Below are positions 42,211 to 52,795 of a stretch of 64,000 bases of DNA, piece after piece. Source of the DNA: Elymus sibiricus (taxonomy: Eukaryota; Streptophyta; Magnoliopsida; Poales; Poaceae); contig CM077666.1 of the NCBI GenBank assembly GCA_039707655.1, positions 240,652,166 through 240,716,165 on the forward strand, in the 5' to 3' direction. The notes beneath the pieces were generated by a model. That model was given only the letters and a program-made list of their open reading frames with translations. It had not been told where the DNA came from and did no database searches. The translations under genes and the position numbers were made by a program. Position 1 is the stretch's first letter. Each line of letters opens with the position of its first letter.

Positions 42211-42219
42211 CTGATACCA
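42211..42219 (-). promoter_or_regulatory. Primer binding site of element H
   Basis: Minus strand TGGTATCAG followed by ATTTCC, three bases from the LTR end. Confidence 0.75.
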
Positions 42220-42222
42220 AGA

Positions 42223-43200
42223 TGATAAGGGGTGGCCCGATCTTCTCAGTGAGCTGATGGTGTCGATGATGAACTTGTTGGATAACTTGTGAGACGCTCA
42301 CGAACTCTCCGGCTGTTCCCCCGTTGCCAATGCGACGGATCTTCAACCCTATGGATATTCGCAACACCACACACTTGCGCACGTAGCCGCCGACCACGAA
42401 GCGGTTCTGCAATCTCCCAATTCCCAATGGAACGACAGATAGCACTTGACTTTCAGTAGCAAATACACCCTATCGAAACGAATTTGGTGTAGGTAAATAT
42501 TCCTGATCGATGCAAAGAGGAATATGAATACAGAGGAACGCTTAAAGCAATTCAGTCTGGTATGAGTTTAATCAAAACGTGGTCTAACCCTAAAAGCCAT
42601 GACTTACAAGGGTATATAAAGACCCCTGGACGTCCAACCTAGTGTTGGGGTCGAAATCAACCATATCTCTAACTTTCCTAACTTAAACGAGTCTATCTGG
42701 AAAACTGGCAGAAACAACCGCGTATTGTTTTGATGACTGCGACTCGGTCAGCGCGAATCGCGGGCTGCGGTATACAGTTTGGAAAGCACACGACTCAAGC
42801 TTTCCAAATTGTATTTACACGCCTTAGTTGGACCACGGACACGGATTCTGCACATATATCAATTTCGGGCTTCCTGGCTGTCAATCCGAGTATGACATGG
42901 AATATATTGTTTCCAACTTTTGTTCTCTTCATGTGATGATGGCGCCACTTCCTCCCACACCTCCCTCGTGCTTGCCATCATTCCTTGTGCATAGCTTCTT
43001 GCCCATGCACCCGGCTCGCCATTAATTCAATCCTAGTGATACAAAAAGTCCATGATTTAGGTAGTATAAAATTCTTTCAAATCAAAGTAACATGTTCAAC
43101 TAGGAATGAATTCACCTTGTGATATTTGTCAACGAGGCTCAATATTTCTTTCTAGCTTAAGCAAGCAGAATCATCATATTTCGTGAATATATCCTCATCA
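42223..43200 (-). repeat. 5' LTR of element H (978 bp)
   Basis: TGATAAGGGG...ATATCCTCATCA. A TATATA box lies near 42613. Single copy of the 99-bp unit. Confidence 0.94.
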
Positions 43201-43289
43201 TTTTTGGTGGGGATTTTCGAAATTGGGACAAAAACAAACAAAATTAGGCTAGAAAGTGGGGGGTAGGACTCCAAATTCGTGATCAACGT

Positions 43290-43303
43290 GGCTCGTGATA
43301 ACA
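43290..43303 (-). promoter_or_regulatory. Degenerate primer binding site of element E
   Basis: Plus GGCTCGTGATAACA in place of GGCTCTGATACCA. Its position next to the LTR end at 43307 identifies it. Confidence 0.7.
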
Positions 43304-43306
43304 AGA

Positions 43307-43656
43307 TGATGTAGGGTGGAACCCTAATTGACGATCTTTCACTAAGTGGAGGGGATCCTACGAAGAACACGAGGAAGAACACGGGGAAATCACAAGAGGA
43401 ACACTCAAGAACAAGTCCAATCACACATCGACTAGACTAACAAACACATGGATCCACAAGGTACATGAACAATCAAAGGGAAAGATACAAGGTAGAGTTC
43501 ATACCAAATCCTATGAAGGAGATGAGGTCTTGAATCCACTAGGGGATCTTCTCACATGCTCACATGGAGGTCTTGATCTCCATGGGAGTGGTCACTCTCT
43601 TTCTCTCAAGAGGAGTAGTGGTAGGAGCTAGGCTCAACTAGATGAGCCAACACTTT
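43307..43656 (-). repeat. 5' LTR of element E, truncated by K
   Basis: U5 and R part only, 350 bp, matching the 3' LTR of E from its left end to about 20203. K begins at 43657. The rest of this LTR is not found beyond K, consistent with the deletion at 59692. Confidence 0.88.
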
Positions 43657-44085
43657 TGTTGTAGGGTAGAGACCCTAGGTGGAGATCTTTTCACACCTGG
43701 AGTGTAAGAGGGAGAGAAATCACTCAAAAAACCAAAATCACACATCCACTAGAGTAGCATACATAGATCCACAAGCATACATAAACAATCAAAGCAAAAT
43801 AGCACAAAGATAAGGTTCTTCTCACTCCAAAGGAGGTGAGGTCTTGATGATCCAATGATGGGGATCCTTCCCTAGAAGGGGTCTTGAATCCACAAGGGGA
43901 TCTTCTATCTAGGAGGTCTTGAACTCCAAGAGGAGTGGTAGATGAGCAAAGCCCTCTATGAATATCTCAATACACTTTGCTAACCCTAACAAATGTCTCA
44001 GGTACGGAATATATAGTAGGTGGGAGGTAGGGGACGAAGAGAGGGCAAAACAGGCAAAAGACAGCCACCTCGCTGGATGGCCCGT
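43657..44085 (-). repeat. 3' LTR of element K, U5-R part
   Basis: TGTTGTAGGG to the first palindrome, where J enters after GGCCCGT. TATATA near 44011-44016. It continues at 52388 after J. Confidence 0.92.
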
Positions 44086-44500
44086 TGATGTAGGGTGGAA
44101 CCCTAGATGACGATCTTTTCACACTTTAGGAGGGGGGGAAAGGAGCAAATCCAAGAAGAACACAAGAGGAACACTCAAATGACACAATCCAAATCACACA
44201 TGCACTAGATCCACATACACATAGTAGAGATACAAGATCCAAAGTCAACACAAGAGGATACACGGTAGCTAGTTCATCCCAATCCGTAGAGGAGTTGAGG
44301 TCTTGAATCCGGAGCGGATCTTCTCACATGGGTCTCATGGAGGTCTTGATCTCCATGGGAGAGGTATGGATGAGCAAAGCTCTATCTCAAAGAGCTATCT
44401 ACTTTGCTAACCCTAATTCGGAGCTAGGAGACGAGTATTTATAGTCCAAGGGGTAAGTGGAGGGATACATGGGTCGTTGCCCTTTCACAGCGCGCAGGCT

Positions 44501-44751
44501 GACCGGTTGTACCGGACTTGCGGGCGGTTGTACCGCTGGGAGCTCAGGCACCGGTTCCTGGAGGTGTTCGCTGAAGGGAGGACCGGTTGTACCGCTTGGG
44601 GGACCGGTTGTACCGGGCTAGCTGGCGCTGGGGGAATAACCGGAATGGCACCGGCCTTGCTCCGCTCGAATACAGAAGGTTGACCGGTACTTGGGCGGTA
44701 GTGGAGCGGTTAAACCGGTGGACCGGTAGTGGGGCGGTTGTACCGGTGTTC
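44501..44751. repeat. U3 array of ACCGGTTGTACCGG-type motifs, 3' LTR of J
   Basis: Same motif order as B; one half-site unit is deleted near 44728. The 5' LTR array is at 51861-52121. Confidence 0.88.
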
Positions 44752-44999
44752 CTGGGCTGGGCACAGTCATTTCCAAGTCCTTGGTGTCCATCTTGCTCCA
44801 TTCCTTCTCCTTGGCCGATTCCTTTGTACCTAAGTATGCAAAGTGTCTCCGTTTGAGGTAGTAGCCATGTCTCACTCGAGTCGAATGGAAATTCACTAAG
44901 GAGAGATGTCACCTCGGTTTCGAGAGCTCTTGCACGTGCTCGTGTCATCGGTCCTCTTGGTACTTGGGGAGTCCATGGGGATGACCGTAGGATGCTCCG
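44544..44999 (-). CDS. U3-encoded TRARAR tail frame, 3' LTR of J
   Basis: [50 protein letters not shown], then motif-array translation. The 11-bp deletion near 44972 joins this frame to [11 protein letters not shown], the short-tail frame of B, instead of to the DDAEHP frame. Confidence 0.55.
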   Translation of the reverse strand, partial: RSILRSSPWTPQVPRGPMTRARARALETEVTSLLSEFPFDSSETWLLPQTETLCILRYKGIGQGEGMEQDGHQGLGNDCAQPRNTGTTAPLPVHRFNRSTTAQVPVNLLYSSGARPVPFRLFPQRQLARYNRSPKRYNRSSLQRTPPGTGA

Positions 45000-45001
45000 C
45001 A

Positions 45002-46492
45002 TCATCTCCCCCCTTGGGAAAGATCCGTCCTCGGATCGGAATTCTCATCACCATGGAAGGGAGATAAATCCTTGACGTTGAAGATGTCGCTCACGTTGTA
45101 CTTGTCACGAGGGATGTCGATCTTGTATGCATTGTCCTTGTAGCATGCTAGCACCTTGAATGGTCCATCGGCTCGACGTAGTAGCTTGGACTTGCACTCG
45201 TTGGGGAAGCGGTCTTTGCGAAGGTGTAGCCATACAAGATCACTGGGGTTGAACACCATGGGGTGCTTGTTGATGTTGACCTTGGTCGTAAGGAGGTGTA
45301 CTTGGCGCTCGATCGTGTGCCTTGTATCTTCATGTATCTTCTTGAGGAAACTTGCGCGTGCACTCGCGTCCATGTCGGTTCGCTCTTGTAGCGGTAGCGG
45401 TAAGATGTCCAATGGGGACAAAGGGTTGAAACCGTAGACGACCTCGAAGGGGGACTTGCCGGTAGTAGAGTGTCTTGCTCGATTGTAGGCGAACTTGGCG
45501 ATGGGTAAACATTCCTCCCACTCCCTTATGTTCTTCTTGATCAACACGCGGAGAAGTGTGGAAAGAGTCCGGTTCGTGACCTCCGTTTGGCCGTCGGTCT
45601 GAGGGTGATATGCCGATGAGAATAGGAGCTTGATTCCGAGCTTGGCGCATAGTGTCTTCCAAAAGTAGCTAAGGAACTTGACGTCTCGGTCCGACACGAT
45701 CGTCTTTGGCACTCCATGCAAACGCAAGATTTCCCTACAAAAGAGATTTGCAACATGTGAAGCATCGTCTATCTTGTTGCAAGGAATGAAATGTGCCATC
45801 TTAGAGAAACGGTCCACAACAACAAATACGGAATCTTTGCCGTTTTGAGTTCGAGGCAAACCAAGCACGAAATCCATGCTAATATCTTCCCATGGGTGAT
45901 ATGGAATAGGAAGTGGCATATATAAACCATGAGATTGAGCTTTGGACTTAGCTTTGCGGCATGTAGAGCACCGGTTGGTGTAGCGTGAGACGTCTCGAAA
46001 CATCTTGGGCCAAAAGTAGTTCTTGGAGAGCGTAGCGAATGTCTTGTCACGTCCAAAATGTCCCATGAGTCCTCCACCATGAGCTTCTTGCAAAAGTAGC
46101 AAACGAAGAGAAGACTCGGGAATACAAAGTTTGTTAGCTCGCATAAGATAACCATCGTTCAGGTAATATTGCTCCCAAGTTTTATGAGGTAAACATTTGG
46201 CATAAGGAGTTGCAAATGACGAATCATGCTCATACAAGTCTTTAATGTGCTCAAAGCCAATAACATTCAACTCAAGTTTGGTAACCAACATGCACTTGCG
46301 GGAAAGAGCGTCCGCCACAACATTTTCCTTACCTTTGATATACTTGATAACATAAGGAAATGACTCAATGAACTCACTCCATTTAGCATGACGCTTATTC
46401 AATTTTGTTTGGCCCTTAAGGTACTTAAGCGTTTCATGATCCGTATGGATGACAAATTCACGTGGACGGAGATAATGTTCCCACACATGCAA
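45002..46492 (-). pseudogene. pol: RNase H end and integrase of element J
   Basis: [20 protein letters not shown], zinc region ([12 protein letters not shown] ... [11 protein letters not shown]), core ([43 protein letters not shown]) and C-terminus ([18 protein letters not shown]). The catalytic Glu of EECLPIAKF is retained. The frame is open over 496 codons and ends at the LTR edge. It is separated from RT by a 2-bp deletion near 46495 (AAGACTTACT versus AAGACTCTTACT in B). Confidence 0.92.
45005..45015 (-). promoter_or_regulatory. Polypurine tract of element J
   Basis: Minus strand AAGGGGGGAGA with six Gs. Pol here ends QGGR and then TGA, the first three bases of the LTR. Confidence 0.9.
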
Positions 46493-47840
46493 GACTTACT
46501 AAAGCATATAACTCTTTGTCATAGATGGGGTAGTTAAGTTGCGTGCCGGAGAGCTTCTCACTAAAATATGCAATGGGGCACTTCTCTTGCATCAACACAC
46601 CTCCAATGCCATTACCACTAGCGTCACAATGCACTTCAAAAGTTTTATCAAAGTTGGGTAATGCAAGCAATGGAGCATGTGTAAGCAAGGTTTTAAGCTC
46701 ATTAAATGCGGCATCTTGAGATGGACCCCAAACAAATGGTGCATTCTTCTTACTCAATGCGTGCAATGGTGATGCAATAGTGCTAAAATCCTTCACAAAG
46801 CGTCGATAAAATCCGGCTAAGCCAAGAAAACTACGCACTTGAAGCAAATTGGTTGGTTGTGGCCAATTCTTAATAGCATCTATTTTAGTTTCATCAACAT
46901 GAACTCCCTTAGATGAGACAACAAAACCCAAGAAGACAAGCTTATCAACACCAAAAGTGCATTTTGCCATGTTAGCATAAAGTCGCCTGTCTCTAAGAAT
47001 TTGCAATACTTCTCTAAGGAGTTTGACATGATCTTCGAGAGTTCCACTAAACACAAGGATGTCATCAAAGTAAACCACAACACAAATGCCAATTAATTTG
47101 CGAAGAACATAGTGCATCACACGCATAAAAGTGCTAGGTGCTTGGGATAAACCCATAGGCATGACTAACCATTCATACAAGCCAAATTTGGTTTTGAAAG
47201 CGGTTTTCCATTCATCACCTTCTTGCATGCGAATTTGATAATAGCCACTTTTAAGATCAATTTTAGAGAAAATAGTGGCTCCACTAAGTTCATCAAGCAT
47301 GTCATCTAGGCGTGGAATGGGATGGCGATATCTAACGGTGATAGCATTGATAGGACGGCAATCGGAACACATGCGATAGGAACCATCTTTCTTTGGCACG
47401 AGAATGACCAGAACGGCACAAGGGCTCAAGCTTTCGCGTACATACCCATTCTCCATGAGATGTTGCACTTGCCTTTGGATTTCTTTTGTTTCTTCGGGGT
47501 TGACGCGGTATGGTGCCTTGTTCGGTAGCGGTGCGCCGGGGATGAGGTCAATGCGGTGTTCGATTCCGCGAAGTGGAGGAAGTCCGGGAGGTAGCTCATC
47601 GGGAAACACGTCCACGAATTCCTGCAATAAATGAGACAATACCAAAGGAAGATGTTCTGAAGTATTAGTCCGCACCACTTCATCTTTGCACACAAGCACA
47701 AAGTGAAGAACACTTGATGGGCTCTCACTCACATCCCTCAAATCTCTTTTGGTGGCTAGGAGGACTAGATCTCTTTTGTCGCTCATCGTGGAGTCACTCA
47801 TGTTTGGCTTGTGGCGCTCTCTCTCTTTTTGGTGGTTCAC
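46493..47840 (-). pseudogene. pol: Protease-RT linker, RT and RNase H start of element J
   Basis: [20 protein letters not shown] linker, [44 protein letters not shown] ([13 protein letters not shown]) near 47070, and RNase [21 protein letters not shown]. Intact here across the position where B has its 7-bp deletion. Confidence 0.93.
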
Positions 47841-48770
47841 TCACTCACTTTTCTCTCCACGATGGGTAGATGCTTGCTTGTCCGCGATGACTTGACTTGG
47901 TGTCATAGGTCGAAGAATGAATTCCTTGCCCTTCATCTTAAAGCTATAGTGATTGGTCCGTCCATTGTGGGTGACGCCGTGATCGAATTGCCAAGGTCTT
48001 CCAAGGAGTATATGGCACACGGACATAGGAACCACATCACACTCCAATGTATCTTCGTATGCGCCAATCTTGAAGGAGACGTGAACGGTGTGCTCCACTT
48101 GAATGGTGCCGGAGTCGCTAAGCCATTGGACCTTGTAGGGGCGAGGGTGCTTCTTTTTGACCAATTGTAGCTTGGAACATAATTCTTCACTTGCCAAGTT
48201 GTGGCAACTTCCGCCGTCGATGATGGCCTTGACGGAACGTCCTTGAATTCCCGGTTTGGTATGGAAGATGTGGCAACGCTGGTCTTCATCTTGATGTTGT
48301 TGAAGTGTCAAGACCTTGGAGATAACAAGAGCGGGACTCGAATCATTGTCTCAAAACACTTGATCATCTTCTTCTTCATTCACTTGGCGGTGCATGGCCA
48401 CTTGCTGGATGGCTGCCATTTCATCTTCGCTCATAGAATCGTAGGTGCCGTCGGCGTTCATGATCATCGTGCGTCTTGTTGGGCACTCGAAGGACTTGTG
48501 GCCTCGTCCTTTGCACGTAAAGCACTTGATGTCACTTGTTTTGTCGGTGGCATCCGAAGGAGTTGTTAATGACGAAGCTCTTGGCTTGGAGTTGCTTGTA
48601 GCAGGAGGAAGACGACTCGAAGATGTCGTTTGTTGCTTGGGGCTTGACGTGTCACCGGTACTTGGTGTAGCTCGAGCCGTGGAAGGAGTTGTGGAAGTCG
48701 TTGAAGCTTGAGTGTATGAACCGTAGGTCTTGGAAGAGTACTTGGAGTACTTGTAGTCTTCTTGTACTTG
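47841..48770 (-). pseudogene. pol: gag C-terminus, zinc knuckle and protease of element J
   Basis: Zinc knuckle CFTCKGRGHKSFEC near 48520 is intact. The protease has AIIDGGSCHNLASEELC and CHILLGRPWQFDHGV. Stops: TGA near 48352 (Cys codon TGC in B) and TGA at 47841 (Arg codon CGA in B). Confidence 0.9.
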
Positions 48771-50042
48771 TCACTCCGCTTTGGTTGCTTGGTGCACTAG
48801 CTCGAGGAGGTTGGAGTACGGTTGGAAGTCCGCAATTTTCTTGATTGGATAGTTGAGGCCATTCAAGAAACGCGCCATTGTTTGTTCATCATCTTCCTTG
48901 ACGTTGGCTCGTATCATTGCAATTTCCATCTCTTGGTAGTACGCTTCAACCGACTTGGTGCCTTGCTTGAGGAGTTGTAGTTTCTTGAAGAGGTCGCGGC
49001 TATAGTGTGTGGGCACAAAACGAGCTCGCATGACATCCTTCATTTGATCCCAAGTTGTGATGGGTGGTTCGCCTCTCTCTTGGCGCCGTTCGATCACTTG
49101 CTCCCACCAAATGAGAACATAATCTTGGAACTCGAGAGATGCCATGGCAATCTTCTTTGCCTCGTCGTAGTTGTGAAGACGGAATATCTTGTCGACCTTC
49201 AACGCCCATGAAAGGTATTCTTCGGGATCATTTCCACCGGAGAATTTAGGCATGGTGAACTTGAGCTTGCCGTAGCGCTCCTCATTGCGTTGGCGGCGGT
49301 TGCGATGACGCTCGAGCCGTGGAGGTTGATCTTCTAGCTCATCTTCGTCGTGTTCATCTTGATTGACTTGACGTGGCGGCCTTGGGATTCGTGCACAGTT
49401 CCGCATCTCTTGGCGCTCCTCAAGTCGTGCGCCTTCTTCTTGTTCACGCACGCAGCGGTTGCATTCGGCGACGTTGCGAGTTGATTCGCGTAGGGCCCAT
49501 TGAGCTTCAAGCGCTTGCTCCTCACGACGTTGTCGTTCTTGGTGTAGGGCGTCGTCGTCTTGGTGCACTTGACGTTGGCGTTGTGGAACTTGATCTTGGT
49601 TCCCGTTGGCTTGTGCTTGTCGTTGTTGTCGTTCGCGCTCTCGAATGCGGTCTTGCAAACCATTGCCATGGAATGGGTTTCTTGAAGCTTGCCGGTCGTC
49701 ATGTGCTTGAGGACGATGAGAGTGTGCTCGTGGAAGACTTGCATCCGAAGAAGTGTCCGAAGAGTGTCGGCTCGAATGGCGCCGTCTTGATCTTGATGAC
49801 GACGAAGTGGAAGAATCACGGTTGAGCATCATGGTCCGGAACTCGTCCATTTGCGAAGATATCTTGTCATCAAGGGTTTGTCGAAAGTCGGAGGTGAGTT
49901 GTTCGATGCGTTCGCCCAATGCTTCGCTCTCTTGATGTAATGCTCGTTGGACGCCAAAGAGGTGAGCCTTGGTGACGTAGTCGTTCGGTGCTTCTTCTTG
50001 CTCATCGAAGAGGGGGTTGATAGAAGTGCTCGGCCTATCCAT
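48771..50042 (-). pseudogene. gag: gag of element J, N-terminal part and capsid
   Basis: Start ATG 50042 (MDRPSTSINPLFDEQEEAP). The same domains as B, without the frameshift of B: the capsid continues through GLNYPIKKIADFQPYSNLLE to a TGA at 48771 where B has CGA (KAE, then stop). Confidence 0.92.
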
Positions 50043-51431
50043 GATTCTCAAACAAGTGTTAGTGGAAGAAAGAAACGAACTAGACCAATGTACCTTATCC
50101 AATGTTGAAGATGGATCAATGATCACCCAATATGGTATTATGGAAATAGTGCAATTGGTACCGGATCGTGTCAATCTCACACCTACACAAGTAAAGCTTT
50201 TGGAGGAGTTTGGTTAGGATGGTGGCACAAAATTTCTGCAACTGTTAGCAAGATATCAATAATGTTGAAAAAGATTCACAAGTTCGCACGTGAAAACAGG
50301 TAGACCAATAGCAATAAGGAGTACACGGAAACACACACACGGATAGATAAATGAGGTCGTGCAACCAAGGAATGAGCTCAAAATGTGGAATCCACGGAAA
50401 ACGCTCGTGTTGCACAACACTAGAGAGACGCTAGCGCGATTGCTCAATAGGCGGATACGAACTTGTGCACAACCTATAAGAGGCAAAACGTAACGCTTCC
50501 TATCTCACTTATGCTATTTATGTATGATTCCCGATGAACTTGTCACAATGATCCAAGATGATCAAATATGATATGTAATGTGGCGATGCTATGGCTATTG
50601 CTTACAAGCTTGTTGTTACTCTTTTATCTTTGCTTAAAAGCTTCTCTTTCTTTCGATATTTTCCTTTGGCCACGTATGCGAAATGCTCGTACGATGATAG
50701 CAATGATGTATACGCGGGAACAAAATTTTGGCACAAGAGATGATATGAGTATGTATGCACGCGATGGTAGCTATGCGGCTCGGTATCACTAAAGTGCACA
50801 AGTAGCGTTGCCGGCAATACTCAAATGGCTAGTCTCGTAGGAAAGCTACGCAAAAGATGGTCTCGGGGGTTCACAGTGTAATGGCAAGGGAGAGAACAAG
50901 ATGTCGTCGAGGTTACCGTCCTTGCTTACGGTTGTGGTGTCACGATGGTGGGACGGTCGTTGTTGATGTCGAAGAAGGGGAGTGCACGGTCTTCAGTACG
51001 TTGGCGAAGATGCCGCTGCACCGTTGTGGAAGATGCCCTTCTCGTAGAAAGTGTCGATGTTGCGGAAGTTGTCAGGTGTGGCGGTTGTTGAGCGGTTGTA
51101 CTGGTCGACCGGTAGTTGACCGGTAGTTGGGCGGTACAACCGGTAAACACGGGAAAAATTTCCAGATTTCAAATCTGGCGGAAGAACACGAGATGTAAGA
51201 GGAAAATTGGTGGGGAAAGGAAATTTTTTGGGGAATTTCGTGGTGGGGAAGGCTAGATCCACTTGAAACACACCAAATCCATGGATCAAAAATCAACAAA
51301 ACATGAGCAAACCAACAAATCACAAAAAAATTGGTATGGCTATTTTTGTGGGGAATTTTCGAAATTGGGCAAAAACAACAAAATTGGGGCTAGAAAGTGG
51401 AGGGGATGAACTCCAAAGTGTGAATCAACGT
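50043..51431 (-). other. Leader of element J
   Basis: Noncoding and almost identical to the leader of B. Inverted-repeat motifs at 51081-51143 near the primer site. Confidence 0.85.
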
Positions 51432-51443
51432 GGCTCTGATCCA
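51432..51443 (-). promoter_or_regulatory. Primer binding site of element J (one base deleted)
   Basis: Minus strand TGGATCAGAGCC; one T of TGGTATCAGAGCC is missing. The lesion probably post-dates insertion, since the copy was reverse transcribed. Confidence 0.85.
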
Positions 51444-51446
51444 AGA

Positions 51447-52387
51447 TGATGTAGGGTGGAACCCTAGATGACAATCTATTCACACTTTAGGAGGGGGGGA
51501 AAGGAGCAAATCCAAGAAGAACACAAGAGGAACACTCAAATGACACAATCCAAATCACACATGCACTAGATCCACATACACATAGTAGAGATACAAGATC
51601 CAAAGTCAACACAAGAGGATACACGGTAGCTAGTTCATCCCAATCCGTAGAGGAGTTGAGGTCTTGAATCCGGAGCGAATCTTCTCACATGGGTCTCATG
51701 GAGGTCTTGATCTCCATGGGAGAGGTATGGATGAGCAAAGCTCTATCTCAAAGAGCTATCTACTTTGCTAACCCGAATTCGGAGCTAGGAGACGAGTATT
51801 TATAGTCCAAGGGGTAAGTGGAGGGATACATGGGTCGTTGCCCTTTCACAGCGCGCAGGCTGACCGGTTGTACCGGACTTGCGGGCGGTTGTACCGCTGG
51901 GAGATCAGGCACCGGTTCCTGGAGGTGTTCGCTGAAGAGAGGACCGCTTGTACCGCTTGGGGAACCGGTTGTACCGGGATGGCTGGCGCTGGGGAAATAA
52001 CCGGGCTGGTACCGGCCTTGCTCCGCTCGAATACAGAAGGTTGACCGGTACTTGGGCGGTAGTGGAGTGGTTAAACCGGTGGACCGGTTGTTGACCGGTA
52101 GTGGGGCGGTTGTACCGGTGTTCCTGGGCTGGGCACAGTCATTTCCAAGTCCTTGGTGTCCATCTTGCTCCATTCCTTCTCCTTGGCCGATTCCTTTGTA
52201 CCTAAGTATGCAAAGTGTCTCCGTTTGAGGTAGTAGCCATGTCTCACTCGAGTCGAATGGAAGTTCACTAAGGAGAGATGTCACCTCGGTTTCGAGAGCT
52301 CTTGCACGTGCTCGTGTCATCGGTCCTCTTGGTACTTGGGGAGACGTAGGTGGGTCCATGGAGATGACCGTAGGATGCTCCGCATCA
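51447..52387 (-). repeat. 5' LTR of element J (941 bp)
   Basis: TGATGTAGGG...TGCTCCGCATCA. TATAAATA at 51804-51797, motif array 51861-52121, U3 tail frame with [15 protein letters not shown] at about 52330-52270. Confidence 0.95.
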
Positions 52388-52542
52388 CCCGTGCGCACGG
52401 GGTAAGTGAGGCCCGTGCGCACGGGGGTCCCGTGGGCACGGTACAAGCCCGTGCGCACGGGGTGTGCTACAGCGGGGAGGCCCGTGCGCACGGGGTCTTA
52501 GGGGCCCGTGCGCACGGGGTCCAAAGAGCCCGTGGGCACGGG
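52388..52542. repeat. CCCGTGCGCACGGG palindrome array, 3' LTR of K
   Basis: Seven copies: five perfect and two CGTGGGCACG. The first copy is the one split by J. Confidence 0.92.
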
Positions 52543-52552
52543 GTCGCTTGGG

Positions 52553-52795
52553 CACTCCTTCTTCTTCCCGTTGCTTGACTCCGTCTTCCTGGACTTGACG
52601 AGGCTCCCTAGCTTCTTGGTGATCAACTCCATCATGCCTAATGATACATAACATTCCTTTGTGAGGGAGCATCCAAGTTCCATCCATATCTATGTGTAAG
52701 TCATAAAGGAGTGAGTTCACCTCGTTCTCGATGGCACGTGCGCGAGCTCTTGTCATAGGTCCATTTGGTGCTTGGTGAGGCGGTGAAGTATCCAT
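52553..52795 (-). CDS. U3-encoded TRARAR tail frame of element K
   Basis: [56 protein letters not shown], Gln/Glu-rich, then palindrome-encoded peptides. Out of frame with pol of K because the polypurine tract has ten Gs. Confidence 0.55.

Larger units (their letters stand above)
38102..43200 (-). mobile_element. Element H: non-autonomous LTR retrotransposon (5.1 kb)
   Basis: 3' LTR 38102-39180, 5' LTR 42223-43200, target duplication TTTTT (38097-38101 and 43201-43205) in the leader of E. It encodes one 712-residue frame with a protease-like region and domain X, but no gag, RT or integrase. Its LTR and leader match L (for example AAGAAACAAGGTATCTTACC in both leaders), so an L-like element is the likely source of its missing functions. 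Confidence 0.93.
19835..43656 (-). mobile_element. Element E: non-autonomous LTR retrotransposon split by F (with G) and by H
   Basis: Its pieces are 19835-22533, 35875-38101 and 43201-43656. It has a 3' LTR, a polypurine tract, domain X, a gag remnant, a degenerate primer site and a 5' LTR cut short by K. It is inserted in D; the left target sequence is CGTTC (19830-19834) and the right copy is deleted. Flanks of F (CATGT) and H (TTTTT) match exactly when E is rejoined. Internally it lacks about 2.2 kb present in A, from the gag N-terminus to most of the leader (junction near 37893). Confidence 0.85.
44086..45004 (-). repeat. 3' LTR of element J (919 bp)
   Basis: TGATGTAGGG...TGCTCCGCATCA. 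TATAAATA at 44443-44436, motif array 44501-44751. Two deletions of about 11 bp each (near 44728 and 44972) explain the shorter length than the 5' LTR. Confidence 0.95.
44086..52387 (-). mobile_element. Element J: full-length gypsy element of the B family (8302 bp)
   Basis: LTRs 44086-45004 (919 bp) and 51447-52387 (941 bp), target duplication CCCGT (44081-44085, 52388-52392) inside a palindrome of the LTR of K. Same gene order as B and very similar throughout. Three in-frame stops and one frameshift are seen. Confidence 0.95.
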
